Positions 18,243 to 27,387 of a DNA stretch of 64,000 nucleotides are shown one piece after another. Numbering within the stretch: position 1 is the stretch's first letter; every line of letters begins with the position of its first letter. Position numbers and translations under genes: made by a program. The notes beneath the pieces are model-generated. The model was not told the DNA's origin, made no database searches, and saw only the letters and a list, made by a program, of their open reading frames with translations. The stretch comes from a bacterium (GTDB taxonomy: Bacteria > Patescibacteriota > Microgenomatia > UBA1406 > GWC2-37-13), in contig JAKBEU010000001.1 of NCBI GenBank assembly GCA_021833625.1, positions 186,001-250,000 on the forward strand, written 5' to 3'.

Positions 18243-18307
18243 CCAACTACTAACTACCAGCTCCTTGCCTTACCAACGACCAACTACTATCCACCAACTA
18301 CTAACTA
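18243..18307. repeat. CCAACTA heptamer array, 5' arm of S23 cassette 3
   Basis: Nine 7-bp units (CCAACTA, CTAACTA, CCAGCTC, CTTGCCT, then after two bases CCAACGA, CCAACTA, CTATCCA, CCAACTA, CTAACTA). The last unit contains the wzm stop codon (18305-18307). Orientation is opposite to the arm at 17830-17864. Confidence 0.88.
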
Positions 18308-19105
18308 CACATAATCTGCAAACTGTCCTTCCAACTTCTTAAAGGTGATAAATCCTAATATAAAAATCAGTGTCGAAACGAGCGCTGCAATCGTGAGACT
18401 GTAAAAGTTTGGATTATTGTTGGAGAGAATAACTTGTCGATATGCATTCACAATAACTGCCATTGGGTTGAGAGACATCACAAACCGATATTGGGGAGGA
18501 ATTATTTCAATCGGATACATGATAGGTGTCATATACATCCACAATAGAATGATAAGATTCAACAAATATTGAATATCCCGATAAAACAGATTGAATGCCG
18601 CAACAAAAAGAGCGATGCCCCCGGTAAGAAGGAGTTGTATCACTAAAATAACGGGGATCCATAAATAATAAATGGTAAGCGGGATGCGAAAAATAATGAG
18701 GAATGCAATAAGGACCAGACACGAATACCCGAAATCAACCATCTTTGCAATGATGGTAGAGAATACTAATATTTCTCTCGGGAAATATATTTTCGTAATG
18801 AGATTGCTATTGCCCACCAATGACATTGACGAAGATCCAAGACTTTGAGTAAAAAAATTCCAAGGAAGAAGAGCAACCGAAAGAAAGATGATAAAAGGTA
18901 CTCCGAGGGAGGCAACATGTAATATCTTATCAAATACGAAGCTCATCACGATAAGCTGGAACAGGGGATTGAGGATAACCCATGCATACCCCAAAGCAGA
19001 CTGCTTGTATCGTTGCGTAATCTCACGATTTGCAAGATTCCACAGCAACTCACGATAGTCCCAAAAAAGACGGGAATTCGTGACCAACTTTTTGATCTTG
19101 CTCAT
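18305..19105 (-). CDS. wzm: Polysaccharide ABC exporter permease (Wzm-like)
   Basis: ABC-2 type permease, 266 aa, six predicted membrane helices; partner of the Wzt-like ATPase for exporting undecaprenyl-linked glycan. The N-terminal stretch LLWNLANREITQRYKQSALGYAWVILNPL is the family hallmark. ATTGTA at 19112-19117 (TACAAT on this strand) lies 6 nt before the ATG, so the mRNA is likely near-leaderless. Its last codon and stop run into the S23-3 heptamer array, which separates it from wzt. Confidence 0.93.
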   Translation of the reverse strand: MSKIKKLVTNSRLFWDYRELLWNLANREITQRYKQSALGYAWVILNPLFQLIVMSFVFDKILHVASLGVPFIIFLSVALLPWNFFTQSLGSSSMSLVGNSNLITKIYFPREILVFSTIIAKMVDFGYSCLVLIAFLIIFRIPLTIYYLWIPVILVIQLLLTGGIALFVAAFNLFYRDIQYLLNLIILLWMYMTPIMYPIEIIPPQYRFVMSLNPMAVIVNAYRQVILSNNNPNFYSLTIAALVSTLIFILGFITFKKLEGQFADYV

Positions 19106-19132
19106 TAGATTATTGTACCAAATATATCCGCA

Positions 19133-21136
19133 TCATTTTACCTCGAGTATTTTACCTCTATACTTCTCAAAAATACTGACCCAACTATATTTCTTAAGTT
19201 GGTTCTTTAATCCCTCAAAAGAATTCATATCTGTCCCCATACGTTTTTTTTGATTTTGTATTGCCGTTGCCCAATCCTCACTGCTTGCATTTTCGTTTTG
19301 TATAGTGAGAAGAGGGGAGGTAATAGCAATCCCTTCTGCTCCGACTTTTGTCGTGACAACTGGGCGTCCAAAGCTGAGACTCTCCAGTATCTTGATTCTT
19401 GTCCCCGAACCGGACCAAAGAGGGCAAATCAGCATATCTATCTTTTTATAAAATTCTTCCTTATCGTTGATATATCCCATATTAATAATCGAGGTCTTGT
19501 TTTTTATTGAAGAGTTCTGAATGAGAATATTAATTTCTGCTTTATCATTTTCTCCAGCCAAATAGTACCGATACGCAATTTTGTTTTTTTCAAGTACCGG
19601 CGCAATGCTACTTAAAAAAAAATTAAACGCCTTCTTATTCGGTGAATGCTCAAAAGAACCGATATATCCAAGATTAATACATTCATCGTTTTTATCGAGA
19701 GGAAGAAAACTAATTTTTTCTATTCCGTTTGGAAGGACTTCCACCTTTTTTACGTTAAATTTTTCCACCAATATTTTTTTATCCTCTTCAGATACGGCTA
19801 TAACCAAGTCAAAATAGCGAAGATTGTCCTTTTCATATAAGAATATTTCCCACCAGCGCAAATATTTGACAACAAATTTTAGAGGATTTTTCTCCTCAAG
19901 CAATCGTCTCCAAAACGAAACAGTAGAAATATCATACGCGACGAACACCTTTTTTACTCCTCTCGGCAAATATTTTCCTAGATACAAAAGCTGCGTTGTT
20001 TCAACCTGAACGATTTTAACATTGACGACCTGTTTGCATTTGTCTATTAATGTTTCGTTCCAAAAATCAGAAAGCCAATAGGGAATGCCATGTTTCAAAA
20101 AAGAAAACACATTCCGATTGCTCGTCAAAAAAAACTCATAAGCAGTTCCGCTCTCCTTAAACCAATTTTCATTTTTCGAAACGTCGTCGTTTTTATTAAT
20201 AAATCCAAAAAAAGAAAGTGGACGATATTTCCCAAGCTCTTTCACGGTATTAAGCAAGCGAACCTGTCCTCCGCTTTTTGTAGGAAAGGGGAGAAAGGGA
20301 GAGACGACAAGAGTATCGTTTAATTGATGCCCATTATGACCGCTAAAAGTTGGCGGGAAAGATGCTTTTAAAAAAACTTTCCTTATTTTGTTCCGTATCC
20401 TATCAACCAACCGTATTCTATAGCGGTAATTCTTGTCTAGATACTTGTTCTTATATATCTCAAGTGTCTTTCCAGAAAAATTTTCTTCAAGAACTTCTTT
20501 CCTTTCTTTTGCAACTTCAGCCTCGTTCTTGCTACTATACCCACTAAAATCATAAACAGATAGGACGGATTTAATGTGCCTCGTACTACATTTCTTTATT
20601 AGTAAAGCCTTAAGAAAAAATTCCCAGTCTGAGGCGATTCTATAATTTTCGCTGTAGTTTCCGATTGTGGAAAACAGTTTTGTTTTGATAAAAGTAGCCT
20701 GGTGACAAAGACTGTCGTTAAGCAAAAAATATTCATCAATTGAATCCGGATATTGAATCACATAAAAATCCTCTTGATCGCTAATAAATTTTGCATCACA
20801 ATACACAATATCTTCTTTGACATCTGGAGAGAGAGTTTTTCCGAGCGCCGAAGAATTGATGAGATAATCGCCTGAGTTCAGAAAAAGGCAATATTCTCCA
20901 CGAGTTTGTTTTATACCCTTATTCATTCCTTGATAGATGCCTTTATCTTTTTCAGATATGAAATATGTTATCTTTCCACGATATTTTTCAATTACCTCTA
21001 AAGACCCATCGGTGCTCCCTCCATCTATCACAATGTATTCGTAGTCAAGAAAGTTTTGAGCGATGACGCTTTGGATGGTTTTTTCCAATCCAACTCTATT
21101 ATTGAGGTTAACCGTTATGATCGATAGCCTTGACAC
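19133..21136 (-). CDS. GT2-GT4 fused glycosyltransferase
   Basis: Two glycosyltransferases in one chain, about 667 aa. The N-terminal GT2 (GT-A fold) domain, about 1-250, starts SIITVNLNNRVGLEKTIQSV and has the donor-site IDGGSTDGS and LNSGD. The second half is a GT4-type GT-B enzyme: N-terminal VVSPFLPFPTKSGGQVRLL and C-terminal IDMLICPLWSGSGTRIKILE. I prefer the GTG start at 21136, 4 nt after the fcl stop; the frame also opens at 21172 inside fcl. It probably adds two successive sugars to the glycan built with fcl. Confidence 0.88.
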   Translation of the reverse strand: MSRLSIITVNLNNRVGLEKTIQSVIAQNFLDYEYIVIDGGSTDGSLEVIEKYRGKITYFISEKDKGIYQGMNKGIKQTRGEYCLFLNSGDYLINSSALGKTLSPDVKEDIVYCDAKFISDQEDFYVIQYPDSIDEYFLLNDSLCHQATFIKTKLFSTIGNYSENYRIASDWEFFLKALLIKKCSTRHIKSVLSVYDFSGYSSKNEAEVAKERKEVLEENFSGKTLEIYKNKYLDKNYRYRIRLVDRIRNKIRKVFLKASFPPTFSGHNGHQLNDTLVVSPFLPFPTKSGGQVRLLNTVKELGKYRPLSFFGFINKNDDVSKNENWFKESGTAYEFFLTSNRNVFSFLKHGIPYWLSDFWNETLIDKCKQVVNVKIVQVETTQLLYLGKYLPRGVKKVFVAYDISTVSFWRRLLEEKNPLKFVVKYLRWWEIFLYEKDNLRYFDLVIAVSEEDKKILVEKFNVKKVEVLPNGIEKISFLPLDKNDECINLGYIGSFEHSPNKKAFNFFLSSIAPVLEKNKIAYRYYLAGENDKAEINILIQNSSIKNKTSIINMGYINDKEEFYKKIDMLICPLWSGSGTRIKILESLSFGRPVVTTKVGAEGIAITSPLLTIQNENASSEDWATAIQNQKKRMGTDMNSFEGLKNQLKKYSWVSIFEKYRGKILEVK

Positions 21137-21140
21137 AAAG

Positions 21141-22082
21141 TTATTTTCTGATATGTTGATAATTCTGTACAAACCAATTAAACGTAGTCGTTAAACCTTC
21201 TTTAAGGTCAATTCGATGCTTCCAACCCAAAGAGTGAAGGTAGGTGACATCGAGCAGTTTTTGATGAGTTCCGTCCGGCTTTGAAGTATCCCAAGATAAC
21301 TCTCCCTTATACCCGACAATTTCTTTTATCAACAAAGCCAATTCTTTGATTGTTGAGTCTTTGCCTGTTCCTATATTTACGATTTTAGAGTCATTGTAAT
21401 GGTTCATCAGATAAACACAGGCATCTGCCATATCATCGACACATAGGAATTCCCGTTTTACCGTTCCCGTTCCCCAAACAACAACCTGTTTTTGATTATT
21501 TATTTTCGCCTCATAGAACTTTCTCATGAGGGCGGGCAACACATGAGCACTTTCTAAATTAAAGTTGTCGTTTATCCCATACAGGTTGGTCGGCATAACG
21601 CTAATATAGTTTGTCCCGTATTGAGAATTAAAACTTTGACACATCTTAATTCCGGCAATTTTTGCAACCGCATACGCGTCATTCGTTTCCTCCAAAGGAC
21701 CGGTTAGCAAATATTCTTCCTTAATCGGTTGTGGGCAAGAACCCGGATAAATGCAAGAAGAACCCAAGAACAATAACTTTTTTACGCCATACTTATAAGA
21801 AAAATGAATTATATTGTTCTGCACCTCTAAATTCTGATAAATGAAATCAGCTTTTTCTGTTTTGTTTGCCCAAATACCGCCAACTTTTGCGGCAGCACAA
21901 AAAACATATTCCGGTTTTTCCTTCGCAAAAAAACTCTCAACGGCGCTTTGATTGAGCAAGTCCAATTCTGCCCGTGTTTTTTTAATTAAATTTGTGAAGC
22001 CAAGATCAGTAAGCCTACGTGTTATTGCGCTTCCAACCAAACCGTTATGGCCAGCGACATAGATTTTTGAAGTTTTATTCAT
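21141..22082 (-). CDS. fcl: GDP-L-fucose synthase
   Basis: Epimerase/reductase, 313 aa, converting GDP-4-keto-6-deoxymannose to GDP-L-fucose with NADPH. An extended SDR: IYVAGHNGLVGSAI nucleotide loop, SSCIYP with the catalytic Ser, and YAVAK with the Tyr and Lys. VVVWGTGTVKREFLCVDDMADA is the family substrate region. Its partner gmd lies 16 kb away at 37691-38665, so the pathway is complete but split. Start by family; the 145-nt gap upstream holds only AT-rich sequence. Confidence 0.94.
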   Translation of the reverse strand: MNKTSKIYVAGHNGLVGSAITRRLTDLGFTNLIKKTRAELDLLNQSAVESFFAKEKPEYVFCAAAKVGGIWANKTEKADFIYQNLEVQNNIIHFSYKYGVKKLLFLGSSCIYPGSCPQPIKEEYLLTGPLEETNDAYAVAKIAGIKMCQSFNSQYGTNYISVMPTNLYGINDNFNLESAHVLPALMRKFYEAKINNQKQVVVWGTGTVKREFLCVDDMADACVYLMNHYNDSKIVNIGTGKDSTIKELALLIKEIVGYKGELSWDTSKPDGTHQKLLDVTYLHSLGWKHRIDLKEGLTTTFNWFVQNYQHIRK

Positions 22083-22227
22083 ATCAAATCATGTAATTTA
22101 CAACTACAGTGATATAGGAATTATAACAAAATACATATACAAATCGAAAATAAACAATAATATAAAATGACAAAAAGTAACGAATGTTATGATTCTTCTT
22201 TATGTTCCATTGGAACTGAAGACTTGA

Positions 22228-23751
22228 TTACCTATTCGGCACTAGCGGAATAGGCTTCCAAAACTCAACATTGCCAAGATTAATAGGAAGATCAATTGTC
22301 ATATCGATGGCATAGTTTTTTTTCAGGTATTCGTCTTTGATAAGTGGATGGTAATCTTTTGATACCGTTATAAAAGAAAACTCTCTATTGGCAATTTTTT
22401 TATTTAAATTATCCGTCCAATTCTTAAACATTGGAGCAACTAACTTAGTTTGCGGAATTAGATATTTGAGCGCTTTGGGAGTAGTTTCGAAGATATCTCC
22501 AGCGAAAAAATACTCCGTTTGTCCGTTATCGTAAATAGGCCAAGAATTTTCAACTGCTATGGTAGTAAAATGAGGAGAAAGGTATGATTTTTGTGGATCA
22601 CTATGGCTTATATAATTGATTGCCTTTGCCCAATTTTTGATTTTGTCTTTATTATTAGCTAATACTGGCAACGTAAATTGACCATAGTTAATAACTACCG
22701 CAACAATAAATAAATATTTTATTGCTTTCCACCATAAAGTTGTTTTTTTCCTATCATATGGCGTACCACAGATAAAGAGAACAATTGAAATGGGGAGGAG
22801 CTGATTGAAATATGTAAGATATGTCCCCAGATGTTGCCCAAGAGATACAACAAGGCATAAGACAGATATTGATGTGTACAAAAAATATACGTTATTTAAT
22901 GTTTGTCGTCTTCGATAGACCAATCCATATATCGACAATGCTATGAATGCAATAAAGATGGACCAATTTTTTGAGAAAAAATCAAAAAATTGTTTTGTCA
23001 TCCAACTAAGTTGGTGCGTGTTATATAAATTTATATGACTAACGAATGCTTGCGGAAAATACATTGGAAATAAATAATTAACGATTAGACATGACAGCAA
23101 AACAGTAATAGCAATTGAAGCCAATAGTCGAATAATGTATGGCTTCGGATTATTGAATTGCAAATATCGAAAGAATAGAACAGCAGAAAGCAATATAAAA
23201 TATGGCTTAATATAGTACAGCAACATTGAAGTTGCTCCTAGTAAATATACTGTGGCATCTTTTGGTTTATTTTTACTTGAGATTATTAAAACAAATGTCG
23301 TCACAAAAATAGCATAGATTTCTGGACGAAATCCAATTTCAACAAAAATCAAGGTAACAAGACCGCTAATAACAGATAGAAATACATTTTTTGAATTTTT
23401 CCACGTTTCACGAGCAACAATAACCACTGTTAAGATGCTTAAGATAAGAGATAAAGTGAGCTGAATTTGAGTAAGACCTATTCCTGTTAATTTCCCGATT
23501 GTTCCAATTATAAGAGGGGGGATAAATCCATATGCATAATTATGAGGAAGTATTTTTTTTATAGAAAAAGGGTTTACTTGTTGTTTGAACTGGTTGGCAA
23601 TATCGATGATCGCTCCGTCTCTATATTCTCGCGGAAAGGGGTATTGATAATCAAACAACACGCTAACGGTTCTGTTCACTATTGTGATTAATAACAACGC
23701 CAGTATCACAATCTTTACCACGTGATTTAGATATTTTATTTTTAATGCCAT
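22228..23751 (-). CDS. GT-C type membrane glycosyltransferase (PMT-like)
   Basis: Polytopic protein of 507 aa with about 11-12 hydrophobic segments and a soluble C-terminal tail, the plan of polyprenyl-phosphate-sugar dependent GT-C enzymes. The acidic motif REYRDGAIIDIA in the first outer loop is a candidate catalytic site. The exact family is not recognised. ATTATA at 23763-23768 (TATAAT on this strand) lies 11 nt before the ATG. The gene is AT-richer than the housekeeping block and begins the AT-rich part of the cluster. Confidence 0.72.
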   Translation of the reverse strand: MALKIKYLNHVVKIVILALLLITIVNRTVSVLFDYQYPFPREYRDGAIIDIANQFKQQVNPFSIKKILPHNYAYGFIPPLIIGTIGKLTGIGLTQIQLTLSLILSILTVVIVARETWKNSKNVFLSVISGLVTLIFVEIGFRPEIYAIFVTTFVLIISSKNKPKDATVYLLGATSMLLYYIKPYFILLSAVLFFRYLQFNNPKPYIIRLLASIAITVLLSCLIVNYLFPMYFPQAFVSHINLYNTHQLSWMTKQFFDFFSKNWSIFIAFIALSIYGLVYRRRQTLNNVYFLYTSISVLCLVVSLGQHLGTYLTYFNQLLPISIVLFICGTPYDRKKTTLWWKAIKYLFIVAVVINYGQFTLPVLANNKDKIKNWAKAINYISHSDPQKSYLSPHFTTIAVENSWPIYDNGQTEYFFAGDIFETTPKALKYLIPQTKLVAPMFKNWTDNLNKKIANREFSFITVSKDYHPLIKDEYLKKNYAIDMTIDLPINLGNVEFWKPIPLVPNR

Positions 23752-23840
23752 ATTAAAATTAAATTATAATGGACAAGATAAACTAAAGGGACTGCTCTTT
23801 GTCGTTAAATATGTAGTAAAAATACGGCATGTCAAAAAAA

Positions 23841-24671
23841 TCAAGTTTTACTCATTAAAATCGAAAGTCCTCTCGTCATAAGCTCATTATCTGTATAGGG
23901 CAAAATCATGCTTAGATATTTTGATATTGCTTTTTTATCACCTAGGTCGTCATCGAATAATGGAATCATCCATTCTATTTTAAACTTGCTTTTTTCAAAG
24001 TACGATCTAAGCTTTTTTATATCATATCTGTTTATACTCTTATCTTTGTAAATCCAATTTATCACTTCAAGTATCGACATATCTAGGTTTTTTGGAAAGT
24101 TGCTTTTCTTTAAACAATTTGCCATCTGTCTTCTACTAAGAAGTAAATGGCTCCATTTTGGAATATATCTCGCAATCTCAGGATATTGATGAAGATGAAA
24201 TCCACTTGCCGAAGTCCAAATTGGACCAAATGTCACAAGGGCACATCCTCCTTTTTTTAGAACGCGGAACATTTCATTCAATACTTTTTTGGGATTAAGA
24301 AAGTGTTCAAATGTTGATACGGAAATTATCAAATCAAAAAAACCTTTATTAAATTTCAGCTTTTCAGCGTTCATCCTTAGCAATCTACCTTTCGATACTC
24401 CGTTATCGACTTGAATTTCTTCATCAATGTCAAGATCGATCCCAACATATTCTTTTGTTCCCATCAACAATGATTGTGTCATTGCATATCCATATTTTGA
24501 AGCACCTAAATCTAGTAATACTTTATTCCTTATTGGACTCATCTTATTTAATTCATTAATTATGTATTGATTAAACTCCATAATATCAACCATATGAGGC
24601 TTAGATTGAATATTCTTGTTTATCGACAATAAATAATCTTTTATTTTGATTCGCCTAAGCGTTTTACTCAT
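23841..24671 (-). CDS. SAM-dependent class I methyltransferase
   Basis: Rossmann-fold methyltransferase, 276 aa. Motif I VLLDLGASKYGYA, acidic strand end VGIDLD, motif IV FDLIISVSTFEHFLNP and the following FRVLKKGGCALVTFGP identify the fold (Methyltransf_11-like). The substrate is probably a sugar or glycan end, inferred only from its neighbours. It overlaps the upstream GT4 gene by 8 nt, so the two are co-translated. Confidence 0.85.
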   Translation of the reverse strand: MSKTLRRIKIKDYLLSINKNIQSKPHMVDIMEFNQYIINELNKMSPIRNKVLLDLGASKYGYAMTQSLLMGTKEYVGIDLDIDEEIQVDNGVSKGRLLRMNAEKLKFNKGFFDLIISVSTFEHFLNPKKVLNEMFRVLKKGGCALVTFGPIWTSASGFHLHQYPEIARYIPKWSHLLLSRRQMANCLKKSNFPKNLDMSILEVINWIYKDKSINRYDIKKLRSYFEKSKFKIEWMIPLFDDDLGDKKAISKYLSMILPYTDNELMTRGLSILMSKT

Positions 24672-25851
24672 AAAAAATTTCTCTTAATTTTGCATCAACC
24701 GATGCTTCGCTAAAATACTTATCAAAATATTTTTTTGCATTAGTAGACATTTTTTTAAGTAAAGACTCATTTGAAGTAAAAGATAATATCTTGTTAGCAA
24801 ATTGTATCGGATCATCCTCAATAGCCATACCATTCTCTACATCATATGGAAAACCAGCCACACTTTTTGTTGTACAGATTATCGGAACCCCAAACGATAG
24901 TGCTTCAATCACTTTAACCTTCAGTCCTGTCCCTCCAAATAGCGGACAAATAGCTAATTTTGTATTTTTATATACATCACTTAAATCGTCCACATGCTCA
25001 ATTTGAGTAATGTTTTTGCTTTTTAATTCTCCGATTTCTTTATTAACGCTTCCAACAATCAATAGTCTTATTTTAGGCAAAAGTGGTAATACATTTTTAA
25101 CAAACCATTCTACTCCTTCAATATTATAAATATTCTTATGAGCTATGAAAACAATATCATATTTTGGTTTTTTGCTTTTGACAATTCTTGTTGAATTAAG
25201 AAAAATTGGAACTAGGTAGTGTTTAGGATTTATTGCTAATTGCGAAAATAAAGAATATTCAAACGTTGATATTTCAATCGCAATATCGAACATATTAACC
25301 CTATTGATTTCTTCTACTAAAAGATTATTCACATCAACTTTATTATGATAATAGTCCTTCATTTGAACTGTAAGCCAATCGTTTATCGAGATTATTTTTT
25401 TTATTTTCCCCACATCAACCCCTTTCAATAGGTTGGCCCAATATGCGTATCCAACTATTATATGTGAATACTCATTTTCTTTTAAAATGTTTAACAATTG
25501 CAGCTTCATTTTTGGAGTTGCAAAATCGGGCAAATTTTTTAAAACATTGCGTTCTTGATTTGCCGCTCTTCGATTAATAGCCTTATGAATTTTTTCAATA
25601 ATCACCCTTATAAAATCAACCCCTGGTTTTTGTGCAAAGTCGTAAAAGAACAAATTGTCAACTATTTTTTTATCAAATGGATATCCACTTTCCCATTTGC
25701 TCTCAAAATTTTTTAAAGTGAATAGATCTATACTAAATCCTATATTTTTTAAATATTTAGAAAAATGATAAAACATTCTATTAATACCATTTGTCTTTTC
25801 AAAAAAATTATGTGGATAAACGATTAATATTCTCCTTGTTTTATTATTCAT
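24664..25851 (-). CDS. GT4-family glycosyltransferase
   Basis: GT-B glycosyltransferase, 395 aa. The N-terminal acceptor domain starts ILIVYPHNFFEKTNGINRMF; the donor-site signature is FGGTGLKVKVIEALSFGVPII, the usual glycine loop and EX7E-like region of GT4/GT1 enzymes. It overlaps the genes on both sides by 8 nt, forming a tight GT2-GT4-methyltransferase operon. Sugar specificity is unknown. Confidence 0.88.
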   Translation of the reverse strand: MNNKTRRILIVYPHNFFEKTNGINRMFYHFSKYLKNIGFSIDLFTLKNFESKWESGYPFDKKIVDNLFFYDFAQKPGVDFIRVIIEKIHKAINRRAANQERNVLKNLPDFATPKMKLQLLNILKENEYSHIIVGYAYWANLLKGVDVGKIKKIISINDWLTVQMKDYYHNKVDVNNLLVEEINRVNMFDIAIEISTFEYSLFSQLAINPKHYLVPIFLNSTRIVKSKKPKYDIVFIAHKNIYNIEGVEWFVKNVLPLLPKIRLLIVGSVNKEIGELKSKNITQIEHVDDLSDVYKNTKLAICPLFGGTGLKVKVIEALSFGVPIICTTKSVAGFPYDVENGMAIEDDPIQFANKILSFTSNESLLKKMSTNAKKYFDKYFSEASVDAKLREIFYE

Positions 25852-26782
25852 AAATCCTATCGGACTGTCCAGTAACTACTAAATAGCTAAACTTTTTAAA
25901 AAAATTAAAAAATGATTGAAAATATCTGTTTTGTATTTTCGGCTTCAACACAATTTCAAGATATCTATAAATGCCGCTTAATAAAATTAAGAACGGATTT
26001 AGAGAAACGCTTAATGTAATCTTCATCTGCTCTTTATATCGCGTGTCTGACAATGAAAGCGTTTTTATTTCTGGATAAAACCTATAGCAGGATAAAATTT
26101 TTTTTAATTTTACATATTGTGTTTTGCTTTTAAAGATGTGTGTATAAAATAAGGCATCAAAAGCACATTTCATATTTTTATCAAGATACTTTTTATTATT
26201 TTGATATAAATATCGAGTAATAAAAGTGGACGGTTGGAGAACGTGATAATCAAGATATATTAATTCATTTAAATTAATTTTTGGAATAATCATCTGACCA
26301 ATAATTTTATCGTTTTTGTCAATCAGATTACCATCAGCAGTAATCAGATCTAACTTCGAATTTTTATTAAACAATGTAATGATTGTTTCGAAAACTCTCT
26401 CATTAAAGAAAACATCGTCACTATTTAACCAATTAAAAATATTTCCTTGACTTTTATCGAAGCCTTTTAATAGCGCATCGACTTGACCATCGTCCTTTTT
26501 ACTTGACCATCTATAACTAATGCCCAAACATTTATTATATTTAAATTTGTCATGCTTACTAACAAAGTAGGTCAAATTTTTTATTTTGACTTGATCACAG
26601 TTTTCTTTGAGTAAGTTCTGGTATTTGTTTATTATGCGAAGTGTTCCATCTTTTGAACCTCCATCCTGGATTATATAATCAATATAGAAATCTCCTTCTT
26701 GAACTAAAATCGACTGAATTGTCCGTTCAATATATTGACCCTGATTGTAGGACGGAGTAACTATTGTAATAATTGGTTTCAT
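25844..26782 (-). CDS. GT2-family glycosyltransferase
   Basis: GT-A glycosyltransferase, about 312 aa. ITIVTPSYNQGQYIERTIQS is the family N-terminus, DGGSKDGT the nucleotide-binding turn and FNWLNSDDVFF the DxD-type metal site. I take the ATG at 26782 (MKPIITI) over one 42 nt upstream because the family begins there. A TATAAT-like element lies about 19 nt upstream on this strand, in the short divergent promoter region shared with the acetyltransferase gene. Confidence 0.87.
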   Translation of the reverse strand: MKPIITIVTPSYNQGQYIERTIQSILVQEGDFYIDYIIQDGGSKDGTLRIINKYQNLLKENCDQVKIKNLTYFVSKHDKFKYNKCLGISYRWSSKKDDGQVDALLKGFDKSQGNIFNWLNSDDVFFNERVFETIITLFNKNSKLDLITADGNLIDKNDKIIGQMIIPKINLNELIYLDYHVLQPSTFITRYLYQNNKKYLDKNMKCAFDALFYTHIFKSKTQYVKLKKILSCYRFYPEIKTLSLSDTRYKEQMKITLSVSLNPFLILLSGIYRYLEIVLKPKIQNRYFQSFFNFFKKFSYLVVTGQSDRIYE

Positions 26783-26816
26783 ATACTTGCTTGCTGTGTT
26801 TACATTATATATCATT

Positions 26817-27380
26817 ATGTTCATGAAACATTATTTTACATGTAGCCTAATACCTGCTTTAAAAATATATATATGCAATGCCATAATCATGAATATTCCA
26901 TTTTATTTTATAAGACGTTGGTATCTGAGAAATGTGATGAAAATTAAAATTGGCAAAGACACCTATATCGGGATGGGGTGCTATATTGTGGGTACTTTTA
27001 TTGAAATTGGTGACAATACTGTAATAAATCGCGGCACCTATCTCGATGGGAGAGTCCCTCTTAAGATCGGCAACAACGTTAGCATCTCAAATTATTGCTA
27101 TATCCAGACAAATTCACACGATCCACAAAGTCCTGATTTTAAAGGGATATGGGAACCAGTTATTATTGGAAATAATGTTTGGGTGGGTGCTAAAGCAATT
27201 ATTCTAACTGGAGTAACTTTAGAAGATGGATGCGTGGTTGGAGCAGGAGCTGTTGTGACAAAAAATATTCCTGCTTACACTATTGCTGTTGGTTGTCCAG
27301 CAAAGGTCATTAAAAAAAGAAACCCCAAGCTAACGTATAAAATTAAATTCTTTCCAATATTCGATAGCGACATTCAATAG
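26817..27380 (+). CDS. Left-handed beta-helix acyltransferase
   Basis: Hexapeptide-repeat O-acetyltransferase of the WbbJ/LacA type, about 187 aa. Repeats such as IEIGDNTVINRGTY, KIGNNVSISNYCYI and IIGNNVWVGAKAIILTGVTL build the beta-helix; the catalytic His is likely in QTNSHDPQ. The N-terminus has a hydrophobic stretch (about residues 5-30). It probably acetylates a glycan sugar. It is divergent from the GT2 gene and convergent with the next GT gene, 7 nt apart. ATG at 26817 or 26823. Confidence 0.87.
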   Translation: MFMKHYFTCSLIPALKIYICNAIIMNIPFYFIRRWYLRNVMKIKIGKDTYIGMGCYIVGTFIEIGDNTVINRGTYLDGRVPLKIGNNVSISNYCYIQTNSHDPQSPDFKGIWEPVIIGNNVWVGAKAIILTGVTLEDGCVVGAGAVVTKNIPAYTIAVGCPAKVIKKRNPKLTYKIKFFPIFDSDIQ

Positions 27381-27387
27381 CTGCCCG

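Noticed and set aside
13178-18307. S23/Avd-like genes as part of a diversity-generating retroelement
   Set aside because: No reverse transcriptase and no template/variable repeat pair with adenine-biased differences is visible in the window.
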